Positions 57,076 to 64,000 of a stretch of DNA of 64,000 bases are shown here, piece by piece; position 1 is the first letter of the stretch; every line of letters starts with the position of its first letter. The translations under genes were made by a program, and so were the position numbers. The stretch is from assembly GCF_001303895.1 (NCBI RefSeq), contig NZ_LJSD01000054.1:142284-206283 (forward strand). The letters run 5' to 3'. The notes beneath the pieces are model-generated. The model was given only the letters and a program-made list of their open reading frames with translations, was not told the origin of the DNA and ran no database searches. The DNA is from Mesorhizobium sp. 1M-11. Lineage in GTDB: Bacteria; Pseudomonadota; Alphaproteobacteria; Rhizobiales; Rhizobiaceae.

Positions 57076-59834
57076 CGGCTCGCCTCCTTGATGGCAACCA
57101 GGATGCGCGATGGCGTCGCAGGGACCTTCGCCATCATCACGCCGGTGGCGTGGCGGATGGCGTTGAGGATCGCCGGTGCGGTCGGGATCAGCGAATGTTC
57201 GCCGAGCCCCTTGGCGCCGAAGGGCCCTTCCGGATCGGGCACCTCGACCAGGATCGTCTCGATCGGCGGCACATCGCCGATGGTCGGGATGAGATAGTCG
57301 TGCAGGTTCTCCGTGCGGCCGGGGATGTATTCTTCCATCAGCGCCATGCCGATGCCTTGGGCGATGCCGCCTTCGACTTGCCCTTCGGCCAGAATGGGAT
57401 TGATCGCCTTGCCGACATCGTGCGCGGCGGTGATCTTGATCAGTCGCACCGTTCCCAGACGCATGTCGACCTCGAGTTCGGCAATCTGCGCGCCATAGCC
57501 ATAGACGGCATAGGGTTTGCCCTGGCCGTTGGCGTCGAGCGGAGAGGTCGGCGGATCATAGGTTTCTTCGGCGCGGAAGACGAAACCGTCATCGTCCGCC
57601 GGCAATCCGGCCAGGTCGACGCGGCGGGTGGCGTCGCCCTCTCGGATAAGCAGCACACCCTGGTCGAACGAGAGCGTGGCCGCCTCGGAGACATTGGCAT
57701 AGCGCAAAATGCGCTCGCGCAACGCACGTCCCGCCTTTTCGGCGGCCTTGCCGGTCACGAAGGTCTGGCGGGATGCGGATGTCTTGCCGGCGTCCGGGGA
57801 GATTGCGGTATCAGCGCCTTTCAGTTTCAGATTTTCCAGTGGGATGCCGAGCGTATCCGCGCAGATCTGGGCTATGACAGTGTTGGAACCCTGGCCGATG
57901 TCGACCGCGCCTTGATGAAGAATAACTTCGCCATCCCGCGAGATGCCCAGCTTGATCGTGGAAGGATTGGGCAGAGAAGTGTTGCCGCAACCGTACCAGC
58001 ACGAGGCGATACCGACACCGCGCCGCAGCGCGCGGCTTGCCGCTTGATCGCCGGTGTTGAACATGTCCGCTTCCGCCAGCGCGCGCGCCCAATGCGGTTC
58101 GAGCGCTTCAAGACATGCGCCGATGCCGACGCCGGCTTCCAGCTTCTGGCCGGTGACCGTTTCCGAGCCGTTCCGAAGGCAGTTCTTCAAGCGGAATTCC
58201 AGTCGGTCGATGCCAAGCTTTTCTGCTAGCTGATCGTAGAGGGCTTCCTGCATGATCGTTGCCTGCGGCACGCCGAAACCACGGAAGGCGCCGGAAATCG
58301 GGCCGTTCGTGTGGATGGCGCGACCCTCGGCACGATAGTGCGGTGTGGCATAAGGACCCGAGGCATGCACCGGCACGCGGTTTGCGACCGTCGGTCCCCA
58401 ACTGGCATAGGCACCGGTGTTGAAGGCGCCCTCGAAGGTCATGACGGAGACCGTGCCGTCCAACGCCACGCCGATGGCGGCACGCATGGTTGCCGGATGG
58501 CGCTTGGTCGTCGCCATCATCGATTCCGAGCGAGAAAAGGCAAGGGCGGCAGGGCGGCCAGTCTTCAAAGCGACCAGGCCGATCAATGGCTGCACGGAAA
58601 TGTCGAGCTTGGAACCGAAACCACCGCCGGTGGCTGTCGGCACGATGCGCACCTTGTCCGGGGCAAGCCCAAGAACACGTGCCGTATCGTCACGATCCAT
58701 GTAGGGCGCCTGGGTGCAGGCGACGATGACAAGGGTATCATCGTCCAGATAGGCATAGCCTGCTTCCGGCTCGATATAGGCGTGTTCGACATAGGATGTT
58801 TCGATGGTTGCCGAAGCGGTGGCGAAGGCGGCAGCCAGAGCCTTGTCGGGCTCGCCGCGCTCGACGAAGCCTTTGGTCAGAAGATTGCCGGTGCGGTCCG
58901 CGTGGATCGGGATCGCATCTTGCGCCTGTGCTTCTTCCGCGGCCAACAGATGCTGGCCTTCCTTCCATGTGACCGGGAAATCCTCCAGGTCGAGATCGGC
59001 AGCGACAGAACGCTCGACTGCAACCAAAGCCACCGCCTCGCCACGGAAGCGGACAACACCCTCTGCCAGCGCGGGTTGATCGGCGAAGGCGGGAATAGCG
59101 CCGAACACATTCCGGCCTGGAATATCGGCGGCGGTGAAGATGCCGACGACACCTGGATGGGTTGCGCTCCAGGCTGCGAGATCGCCGAACGCAAAATGCG
59201 CATGATGGTGGCGGGAGCGCACCACGAGGACGGCCAGGGCATCTTCAGGGAAGGAGTCTGCGCCGAACTTTTCGGTGCCTGTGACCTTGGGCACGCCGTC
59301 CAGCCGCACCGGAGATGAGCCGACGGCCTTGCCGGCGATCGGCAGGCGAAAGTCGAGCTCCGCGCCATTGTCTCGGGCGACATCGAGGACCGCGGCGATG
59401 ATTTTCCGATAGCCGGTGCAGCGGCACAGGATCCCGCCCAGCGCATCGCGCACTTCGGCTTCGCCGGGGTGCGGGTTCTCGTCCAGCAGCGCGGTCGCGG
59501 TCACCAGCAGGCCGGGCGTGCAGATGCCGCATTGCGCGGCGCCGTGTTTGAGAAACGATGCCTGCAGCGCGGAGAGCCGGCCGTTGGCCAGCCCTTCGAC
59601 TGTTGTGATCTTCGCTCCGCCGACGGAAGCGAGCGGCGTCAGGCAGGCGCAGACCGGCTGGCCGTCGACAAGCACGGTACAGGCCCCGCAATCTCCGGCA
59701 TCGCACCCCACCTTGGTCCCGGTGAGCTGCAGTTCGTCACGCAGCACGGATGACAGCCGGCTAACCGGTGAGGCACACACGGTCGCTTGTCTGGAGTTGA
59801 CCTGAAAGGTTATGTCCCCACGCTCCATGCTCAT
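57072..59834 (-). CDS. Molybdenum hydroxylase, fused 2Fe-2S and molybdopterin subunits (xanthine dehydrogenase family)
   Basis: A 920-aa fusion. The start is ATG 59834, overlapping the FAD-subunit stop; the frame above it lies in that gene. Residues 1-155 are the CoxS/XdhA-type iron-sulfur part: plant-ferredoxin cluster GCDAGDCGACTVLVDG (about 43-58) and C-terminal cluster AQCGICTPG and CRCTGYRK (about 97-140). Residues about 160-910 are the CoxL/XdhB-type molybdopterin part ending GPFGAKGLGEHSLIPTAPAI with the catalytic GxGE glutamate. It hydroxylates an aromatic heterocycle or aldehyde using water. Nicotinate is suggested by neighbouring genes. Confidence 0.9.
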   Translation of the reverse strand: MSMERGDITFQVNSRQATVCASPVSRLSSVLRDELQLTGTKVGCDAGDCGACTVLVDGQPVCACLTPLASVGGAKITTVEGLANGRLSALQASFLKHGAAQCGICTPGLLVTATALLDENPHPGEAEVRDALGGILCRCTGYRKIIAAVLDVARDNGAELDFRLPIAGKAVGSSPVRLDGVPKVTGTEKFGADSFPEDALAVLVVRSRHHHAHFAFGDLAAWSATHPGVVGIFTAADIPGRNVFGAIPAFADQPALAEGVVRFRGEAVALVAVERSVAADLDLEDFPVTWKEGQHLLAAEEAQAQDAIPIHADRTGNLLTKGFVERGEPDKALAAAFATASATIETSYVEHAYIEPEAGYAYLDDDTLVIVACTQAPYMDRDDTARVLGLAPDKVRIVPTATGGGFGSKLDISVQPLIGLVALKTGRPAALAFSRSESMMATTKRHPATMRAAIGVALDGTVSVMTFEGAFNTGAYASWGPTVANRVPVHASGPYATPHYRAEGRAIHTNGPISGAFRGFGVPQATIMQEALYDQLAEKLGIDRLEFRLKNCLRNGSETVTGQKLEAGVGIGACLEALEPHWARALAEADMFNTGDQAASRALRRGVGIASCWYGCGNTSLPNPSTIKLGISRDGEVILHQGAVDIGQGSNTVIAQICADTLGIPLENLKLKGADTAISPDAGKTSASRQTFVTGKAAEKAGRALRERILRYANVSEAATLSFDQGVLLIREGDATRRVDLAGLPADDDGFVFRAEETYDPPTSPLDANGQGKPYAVYGYGAQIAELEVDMRLGTVRLIKITAAHDVGKAINPILAEGQVEGGIAQGIGMALMEEYIPGRTENLHDYLIPTIGDVPPIETILVEVPDPEGPFGAKGLGEHSLIPTAPAILNAIRHATGVMMAKVPATPSRILVAIKEASR

Positions 59835-60691
59835 GCCGCAACCTCCCTCTGAGGAGATTGGCAGGCAGCCGCCTGGATGGCGCGGGCAACGATCTCGCGA
59901 GCAGCATCCAGCCGGTAGGCGGCAGAGCCACGCACGTCGTCGATAGGGGCGAGTTGCGGCATCGGGGTGGCCTGGATGATATCTGCAAGCGAACCGTCGA
60001 GCGTCCGGCCGACAAGGGCTTTTTCGACGTGGGACAACCGTGTCGCGACGGCCGAGCACGCGCCAACGGCGATTGCCGCTTGCTGGACGATACCGTCTTC
60101 GATGACCAGCCGGGCGGCGACCATGGCGATCGAGATCACCAGATACCGCCGAGCACCGAGTTTGACGAAACCCGAGGTTCCGGCAGCACTGGTCTTGGGC
60201 ACACGGATGGCGGTGACCAGTTCGTTGGGCCGGCGTGCGGTGCGGCGGTTGCCAAGGATGAAATCGGCGAGTGGCAGATACCGGGTCGCTTCGCTCGAGC
60301 GCAATTCCACGTCGGCATCCAGCACCAACAGCGCAGGGACGCCGTCCGCTGCAGGCGATGCGTTGCAGAGATTGCCGGCAACCGAAGCGACATTCTGGAT
60401 CTGCGGCGAGCCGACCTCACGTGCGGCGTGCTTCAGCGCTTCGAAGGCGGAGGGCAGAGACTGGCGGATGATATCGGCCCAGGTCGTGCGGGCGCCAATC
60501 AACCAGTGCGTCTCATTCTCGGCAACGCCGCGCAGCGTGACGATGCCGTTGATGTCGAGAATGTTCTCGCGAATGGGTCGATTGCCCTGGGAAGGGTAGA
60601 AATCGGTGCCGCCGGCAAGCACACGCCACGATGTTTCGTCGAGCAGCGTGAGCGCTTCGTCGAGTGTGGCGGGTTTCGCGTAACGGATCAC
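59831..60691 (-). CDS. FAD-binding subunit of the molybdenum hydroxylase (CoxM-like)
   Basis: A 286-aa protein, start GTG 60691 (VIRYAKPATLDEALTLLDE) behind GGGAAGG. The longer frame from 60775 translates the dispersed repeat and is rejected. FAD-binding signatures are LAGGTDFYPSQ (about residues 27-37, AGGTD), GSPQIQNVASVAGNLCNASPAAD (about 92-114) and the Ala-rich C-terminal domain. It transfers electrons from the 2Fe-2S clusters to an acceptor and is the first gene of the operon. Confidence 0.92.
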   Translation of the reverse strand: MIRYAKPATLDEALTLLDETSWRVLAGGTDFYPSQGNRPIRENILDINGIVTLRGVAENETHWLIGARTTWADIIRQSLPSAFEALKHAAREVGSPQIQNVASVAGNLCNASPAADGVPALLVLDADVELRSSEATRYLPLADFILGNRRTARRPNELVTAIRVPKTSAAGTSGFVKLGARRYLVISIAMVAARLVIEDGIVQQAAIAVGACSAVATRLSHVEKALVGRTLDGSLADIIQATPMPQLAPIDDVRGSAAYRLDAAREIVARAIQAAACQSPQREVAA

Positions 60692-61055
60692 GCCTGCCTT
60701 CCCGGTTCCTCCCGAAGGAGGCCTTCTCCCCTTGGAGCGTCGCGCCATCTGGGCGCGCAAAGGACACTCCAACACTCTGAATTAGCACATGATGCCTTCT
60801 GAAAATCGACTCCGATTTTCAGGGTCATGCGCCAAGATCGGCCGGTGCATCGCCGGCAAATTCATTCGTATGCAAATGATATCAGTCGTGCTGGCTTTGT
60901 CAAAGCAGTGGGCATTCCCGGCTCGGCCTCAGCGGCCTGCAGCTTTAGAAGGTTGACGCGAGCGACCATCTGATCGAGTTTCTCCACCCCGGTCGCCCAG
61001 GGTGTGTTCCCAACACACCCGAGGCGGCCTCTCCTGCCCGCTGAAAGGTAACGCC
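60692..61055. other. 364-nt divergent intergenic region (hydroxylase operon / pncA)
   Basis: No gene is seen. It contains the dispersed repeat copy B (60732-60833), then an AT-richer stretch with ATTCATTCGTATGCAAATGAT (60857-60878, near-palindromic CATTCGTATGCAAATG) that could be a MarR-type operator, and a Thr/Val-poor leader before pncA. Confidence 0.45.
60732..60833. repeat. Dispersed palindromic repeat, copy B
   Basis: A 102-bp element starting TTGGAGCG and ending TCATGCGCC. It aligns along its whole length with copy A at 45546-45650. Two hairpins: CGCGCC / GGCGCG, and GAAAATCG / CGATTTTC (60801-60820). The first half resembles the palindrome at 11184-11224. Confidence 0.85.
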
Positions 61056-61655
61056 ATGGCCGATGAAGCACTGATCGTTGTCGATCTGCAGAATGATTTC
61101 TGCCCGGGCGGCGCTCTTGCCGTGACCGGCGGCGATGAGATCGTGCCACTGGTCAACGACCTGATCCGCAATGCCGAACACGTGGTGATGACACAGGACT
61201 GGCATCCCGCCGGCCATTCCAGCTTCGCGTCCAGCCACCCGGGCAAGCAGCCGTTCGAGATGGTCGAAATGTCCTACGGTCCACAGACCCTGTGGCCGGA
61301 TCATTGTATCCAGGGCAGCCTTGGCTCCGACTTCCACTCCGGCCTCGCCTGGAGCAAGACCGAACTGATCGTCCGCAAAGGGTTCCGCTCGGGCATCGAC
61401 AGCTATTCAGCCTTCTTCGAAAATGACCATACGACGCCGACCGGGCTTGCCGGCTATCTGCGTGAGCGCGGCATCGAGGCCATCACGCTCGTCGGCCTGG
61501 CAACGGATTTCTGCGTCGCTTTCTCCGCACTCGACGCGGTCAGTCAAGGTTTTGCGACGACCGTGCGTCTCGATGCCTGCCGTGGCATCAATCTGAATGG
61601 CTCACTTGACGCAATGCTTGGCCGTATGCGTGATGCCGGCGTAGTGCTGGTTTGA
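61056..61655 (+). CDS. pncA: Nicotinamidase (pyrazinamidase)
   Basis: A 199-aa isochorismatase-fold amidase that converts nicotinamide to nicotinate. The triad is visible: Asp in VVDLQNDFCPGG, Lys in IVRKGFRSG, and nucleophile Cys in GLATDFCVAFSALDA (about residue 147). Metal ligands are Asp/His in QDWHPAGHSSF (about 49-59). ATG 61056 follows AAAGG. It diverges from the molybdenum-hydroxylase operon, which gives that operon a possible nicotinate source. Confidence 0.95.
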   Translation: MADEALIVVDLQNDFCPGGALAVTGGDEIVPLVNDLIRNAEHVVMTQDWHPAGHSSFASSHPGKQPFEMVEMSYGPQTLWPDHCIQGSLGSDFHSGLAWSKTELIVRKGFRSGIDSYSAFFENDHTTPTGLAGYLRERGIEAITLVGLATDFCVAFSALDAVSQGFATTVRLDACRGINLNGSLDAMLGRMRDAGVVLV

Positions 61656-61657
61656 CG

Positions 61658-61751
61658 CTAGAGCGTTTCCGTTTTCACGGAAACGCTCTAGCTCTTTTAC
61701 ACAATTCCGGATGGAAAACCGCTACGCACTTTTCCTGGAATTGCTCTTGGT
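61658..61751. repeat. Palindromic repeat after pncA
   Basis: CTAGAGCGTTTCCG and CGGAAACGCTCTAG are perfect 14-bp arms (loop TTTTCA). A second palindrome, ACAATTCCGG...CTGGAATTGCT (61701-61745), follows. These are the two parts of a repeat widespread between Mesorhizobium genes. It probably serves as the pncA terminator. Confidence 0.8.
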
Positions 61752-61778
61752 GTTTCGGGCGATCGGTTGAGGGGCGAC

Positions 61779-63194
61779 GTGCATTACAGGAAAGTTCTGG
61801 CGGCGATCGGGCTGCTTTGCGGGAGTGTGGTTCCCGCTTTCGCCGCCGAGGGACTGCCCGGCGCAACCATGTCGCTCTGGTGGGGATTGCCCTTCGCCGG
61901 CTTGCTGCTGTCCATCGCCAGCGGGCCGCTGCTGTTTCCCCATCTGTGGGAACATCACTACGGCAAGATTGCCGCCGTCTGGGCCGCGCTGGTCGTCGGC
62001 CCGCTGGCTCTGGCTTTCGGTGCGGACCTTTCCCTCAATGCCGTGCTGCACGCGCTGCTCACCGAATATATGTCGTTCATCATCCTGCTGTTCGCGTTGT
62101 TCACGATTGCGGGCGGCATTCTGGTTGCCGGCAACATTCACGGCACGCCGTGGACAAATGCCGGCCTGTTGCTGATCGGGGCACTGCTGGCCTCGGTGGT
62201 CGGTACCACCGGCGCTTCGATGATCATGATCCGGCCCGTCATCCGCGCCAACGACAACCGGCCGTTCAACGCCCATGTCGTCGTCTTCTTCATCTTCCTG
62301 GTCTCCAACATCGGCGGTTCACTGACGCCGCTCGGCGATCCGCCGCTGTTCGTCGGCTTTCTGCGCGGCGTCGAGTTCTTCTGGACGACGGCGAACCTGT
62401 GGCGGGAAACGCTGTTCGTCACCGTGCTGGTGCTGGCGGCCTTTCTTGTGCTGGATTTCATCCTCCATTGGCGTGAGGAAGGCCAGCCGAAGATCAAGGA
62501 CCCGACGCCGGATTCGAAAGTGCGTCTACGTGGCTTGCCCAACCTGCCGCTGCTTGCCGGCGTAATCGCAGCGATCCTGCTCTCGGCGTCCTGGAAACCG
62601 GGCATCGAGGTCTCGGTGTTGGGCGTTGTGCTGGAATTGCAGAATCTCGTGCGCGACGCGATCATCCTGGCCCTTGCCTTTGTTTCACTGGCGGTGTCGC
62701 GCCCCGAATACCGCAAGGCCAATGGCTTCGCCTGGGGGCCGATCGCCGAAGTGGCAAAACTGTTTGCCGCGATCTTCATCTGCATCGTGCCGGTGATCGC
62801 CATCCTGAAGGCCGGCAAGGATGGCGCCTTGGCGCCTCTGGTTGCCCTGGTGACGGCTGCTGACGGAACACCCAACGATCTCGCCTATTTCTGGCTGACC
62901 GGAGCGCTGTCCTCTTTCCTCGACAACGCGCCGACCTACCTTGTCTTCTTCGAACTGGCTGGCGGTGACGCGCGTCATTTGATGACGGAACTGGCGACGA
63001 CGCTGGCTGCGATCTCGGCGGGCGCCGTCTTCATGGGCGCCAACACCTATATCGGCAATGCGCCCAATTTCATGGTCTATGCCATTGCGCGTCATCAGGG
63101 CGTCAAGATGCCGGGTTTCTTCGGCTATATGCTATGGTCGGGCGCGGTGCTGATCCCGGCCTTCGTGATTGCGGGCTTCATCTTCTTCAGGTGA
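61779..63194 (+). CDS. NhaD-type sodium:proton antiporter / ion transporter superfamily
   Basis: A 471-aa membrane protein starting at GTG 61779 behind GAGGGG (a TTG four codons upstream is possible). A signal-like helix (LAAIGLLCGSVVPAFA) is followed by about 12 TM segments. NIHGTPWTNAGLLLIGALLASVVGTTGASMIMIRP, SNIGGSLTPLGDPPLFVGFLRG and SSFLDNAPTYLVFFELA are typical NhaD / citrate-transporter (IT superfamily) signatures. Na+/H+ exchange is the best guess; an anion substrate remains possible. Confidence 0.88.
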   Translation: MHYRKVLAAIGLLCGSVVPAFAAEGLPGATMSLWWGLPFAGLLLSIASGPLLFPHLWEHHYGKIAAVWAALVVGPLALAFGADLSLNAVLHALLTEYMSFIILLFALFTIAGGILVAGNIHGTPWTNAGLLLIGALLASVVGTTGASMIMIRPVIRANDNRPFNAHVVVFFIFLVSNIGGSLTPLGDPPLFVGFLRGVEFFWTTANLWRETLFVTVLVLAAFLVLDFILHWREEGQPKIKDPTPDSKVRLRGLPNLPLLAGVIAAILLSASWKPGIEVSVLGVVLELQNLVRDAIILALAFVSLAVSRPEYRKANGFAWGPIAEVAKLFAAIFICIVPVIAILKAGKDGALAPLVALVTAADGTPNDLAYFWLTGALSSFLDNAPTYLVFFELAGGDARHLMTELATTLAAISAGAVFMGANTYIGNAPNFMVYAIARHQGVKMPGFFGYMLWSGAVLIPAFVIAGFIFFR

Positions 63195-63242
63195 GGCGCT
63201 AGACCGATCGTCGGAAGACATTGTCCCGTCGCCCTAAACCTC

Positions 63243-63262
63243 TAGAGCATGATCCCGAAAGG
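63243..63262. repeat. Repeat fragment before the HAD gene
   Basis: AGAGCATGATCCCGAAAGG matches the inner part of the repeat remnant at 11796-11822 read on the minus strand. Its AAAGG supplies part of the ribosome site of the HAD gene. Confidence 0.5.
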
Positions 63263-63269
63263 ATGACCG

Positions 63270-63902
63270 ATGACGCCAAAAGCCGTTTTCTGGGACATGG
63301 ATGGAACACTCGTCGACAGCGAACCGCTGCACGATGCCGCTCTGGTTTCGGCGATGCGCAGCGTGGGCCTGGCGGCGCCTGCCGATCTGCATGAGCGTGT
63401 GCTCGGCAAGACCGCCGCTTTCGTTTACGACATGATGCGCGATGAGTTCGGCCTGACGTTGCCGTTCGATCAATGGATCGCACTCAAATATGATTACTAC
63501 ATGGCCAATGTCGGTGGCCTGCAGCCCCGGCCGGGCGCGATCGAGATCTATCAGGAACTGCGGGCGCTTGGCGTGAAGCAGGCGGTGGTCTCGAATTCCG
63601 ACCGGCTGATCGTCGATGCCAATCTTGGCGCGGTCGGCCTTTCGCACGCCGGGATGAAGACGGTGAGCCGCAACGACGTGCGCGAAGGCAAACCACACCC
63701 CGAGCCGTTCCTGCGCGCGGCCTGGTTGTTCGATGTCGACCCGAGCGAGGCTGTGGCAATCGACGACAGCATAACAGGCGCGATGTCCGGCCTGGCCGCC
63801 GGCATGAAAACGATCTTCTGGCCGGAAAGGCCGATGGCCGGTCCGGACGGCGCGGTCGTCCTCAACACCGTGGACGAGTTGCGCGCCGAACTCGGCCTTT
63901 AG
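63270..63902 (+). CDS. HAD-superfamily hydrolase (beta-phosphoglucomutase/GPH-like)
   Basis: A 210-aa haloacid dehalogenase-like phosphatase. Motif I FWDMDGTLVDSEP (residues about 8-20), motif II VVSNSDRLI (about 107-115), motif III Lys in REGKPHPEPFLRAA (about 134-147) and motif IV AIDDSITGAMSG (about 160-171) are all present. The alpha-helical cap is of subclass IA. The substrate is unknown (a small sugar phosphate is typical). Confidence 0.9.
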   Translation: MTPKAVFWDMDGTLVDSEPLHDAALVSAMRSVGLAAPADLHERVLGKTAAFVYDMMRDEFGLTLPFDQWIALKYDYYMANVGGLQPRPGAIEIYQELRALGVKQAVVSNSDRLIVDANLGAVGLSHAGMKTVSRNDVREGKPHPEPFLRAAWLFDVDPSEAVAIDDSITGAMSGLAAGMKTIFWPERPMAGPDGAVVLNTVDELRAELGL

Positions 63903-63909
63903 CCGTCAA

Positions 63910-64000
63910 TCAACTGCGGTAGACGGGCTCCTGCTCATCCAGGATCGCCTTCAGCTCGGCCAGGTGCCGTTCCGCCTGGCCGGGATAGTCGTCCATCTCG
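63910..64000 (-). CDS. C-terminal fragment of an unidentified protein
   Basis: Thirty codons on the minus strand run from the window edge to TGA 63910-63912: EMDDYPGQAERHLAELKAIL is followed by DEQEPVYRS. The codon usage looks real and it converges on the HAD gene 7 nt away. The fragment is too short to recognise. Confidence 0.5.
   Translation of the reverse strand, partial: EMDDYPGQAERHLAELKAILDEQEPVYRS

Noticed and set aside
55525..57297. 590-codon plus-strand frame
   Set aside because: Antisense to the 6-hydroxynicotinate-reductase-like gene.
58311..59318. 335-codon plus-strand frame
   Set aside because: Antisense to the molybdenum hydroxylase gene.
1..64000. CRISPR arrays, tRNA or rRNA genes, insertion sequences, prophage genes
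   Set aside because: No repeat-spacer pattern, cloverleaf, rRNA-like stretch, transposase or integrase was seen on either strand.

Overview
The window reads as a chromosomal segment of a Rhizobiales alphaproteobacterium, most like Mesorhizobium or a close Phyllobacteriaceae relative. The reasons are high GC, the conserved block pckA / chvI-chvG-hprK-EIIA(Man)-HPr / ahcY / PAS kinase / tsaE, a hisB-hisH-hisA-hisF-hisE-coaA run, an IolR-type inositol operon, an Irr/ICE-type iron palindrome and dispersed palindromic repeats of rhizobial type. I found no rRNA, tRNA, CRISPR, insertion sequence or prophage. Nearly all of the sequence is ordinary, densely packed housekeeping and catabolic genes.

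Layout. 1-6.0 kb (minus): tsaE start, PAS histidine kinase, S-adenosylhomocysteinase, a glutamate-racemase-like protein lacking both catalytic cysteines, HPr and EIIA(Man). 6.2-9.1 kb (minus): short HPr kinase and the ChvG/ChvI two-component system. 9.5-14.3 kb (plus): pckA behind two candidate operators, arfB, a BON-LysM protein, alkB and a GT87 membrane protein. 14.3-20.1 kb (minus): a tightly overlapping histidine operon ending in coaA, with three extra genes inside it (DUF2628, DUF1330 and an atypical ureohydrolase). 20.3-24.6 kb (plus): hslV and hslU separated by three genes. 24.6-28.0 kb: a hypothetical, a DUF1402 protein, inositol dehydrogenase and an SDR. 28.1-29.4 kb: a DAHP synthase gene preceded by a complete transcription attenuator whose leader peptide contains F-W-Y-F-S-Y. 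29.4-37.6 kb: a Gfo/Idh/MocA gene, then iolR and iolC-iolD-iolE-small membrane protein-iolB. 37.7-45.4 kb: an iron-handling block (DUF1513, two imelysins, a di-haem oxidoreductase, bacterioferritin and its ferredoxin, all minus; a ferredoxin reductase, plus) around a 23-bp perfect palindrome. 45.6-53.4 kb: EamA exporter, gabT and an RND efflux operon with two adaptors. 53.6-60.7 kb (minus): a compact operon of a molybdenum hydroxylase, a 6-hydroxynicotinate-reductase-like Fe-S protein, UPF0280, a PF06684 protein and a MarR regulator, divergent from nicotinamidase pncA. 61.8-64.0 kb: a NhaD-type antiporter, a HAD phosphatase and the 3' end of an unidentified gene.

The most interesting items are the aromatic-amino-acid attenuator before the DAHP synthase gene, the molybdenum hydroxylase / Fe-S reductase operon beside pncA, two enzyme-fold proteins whose expected catalytic or metal-binding residues are replaced while they sit in conserved operons, and a 185-bp near-perfect inverted repeat between iolC and iolD whose right arm contains the iolD start codon.
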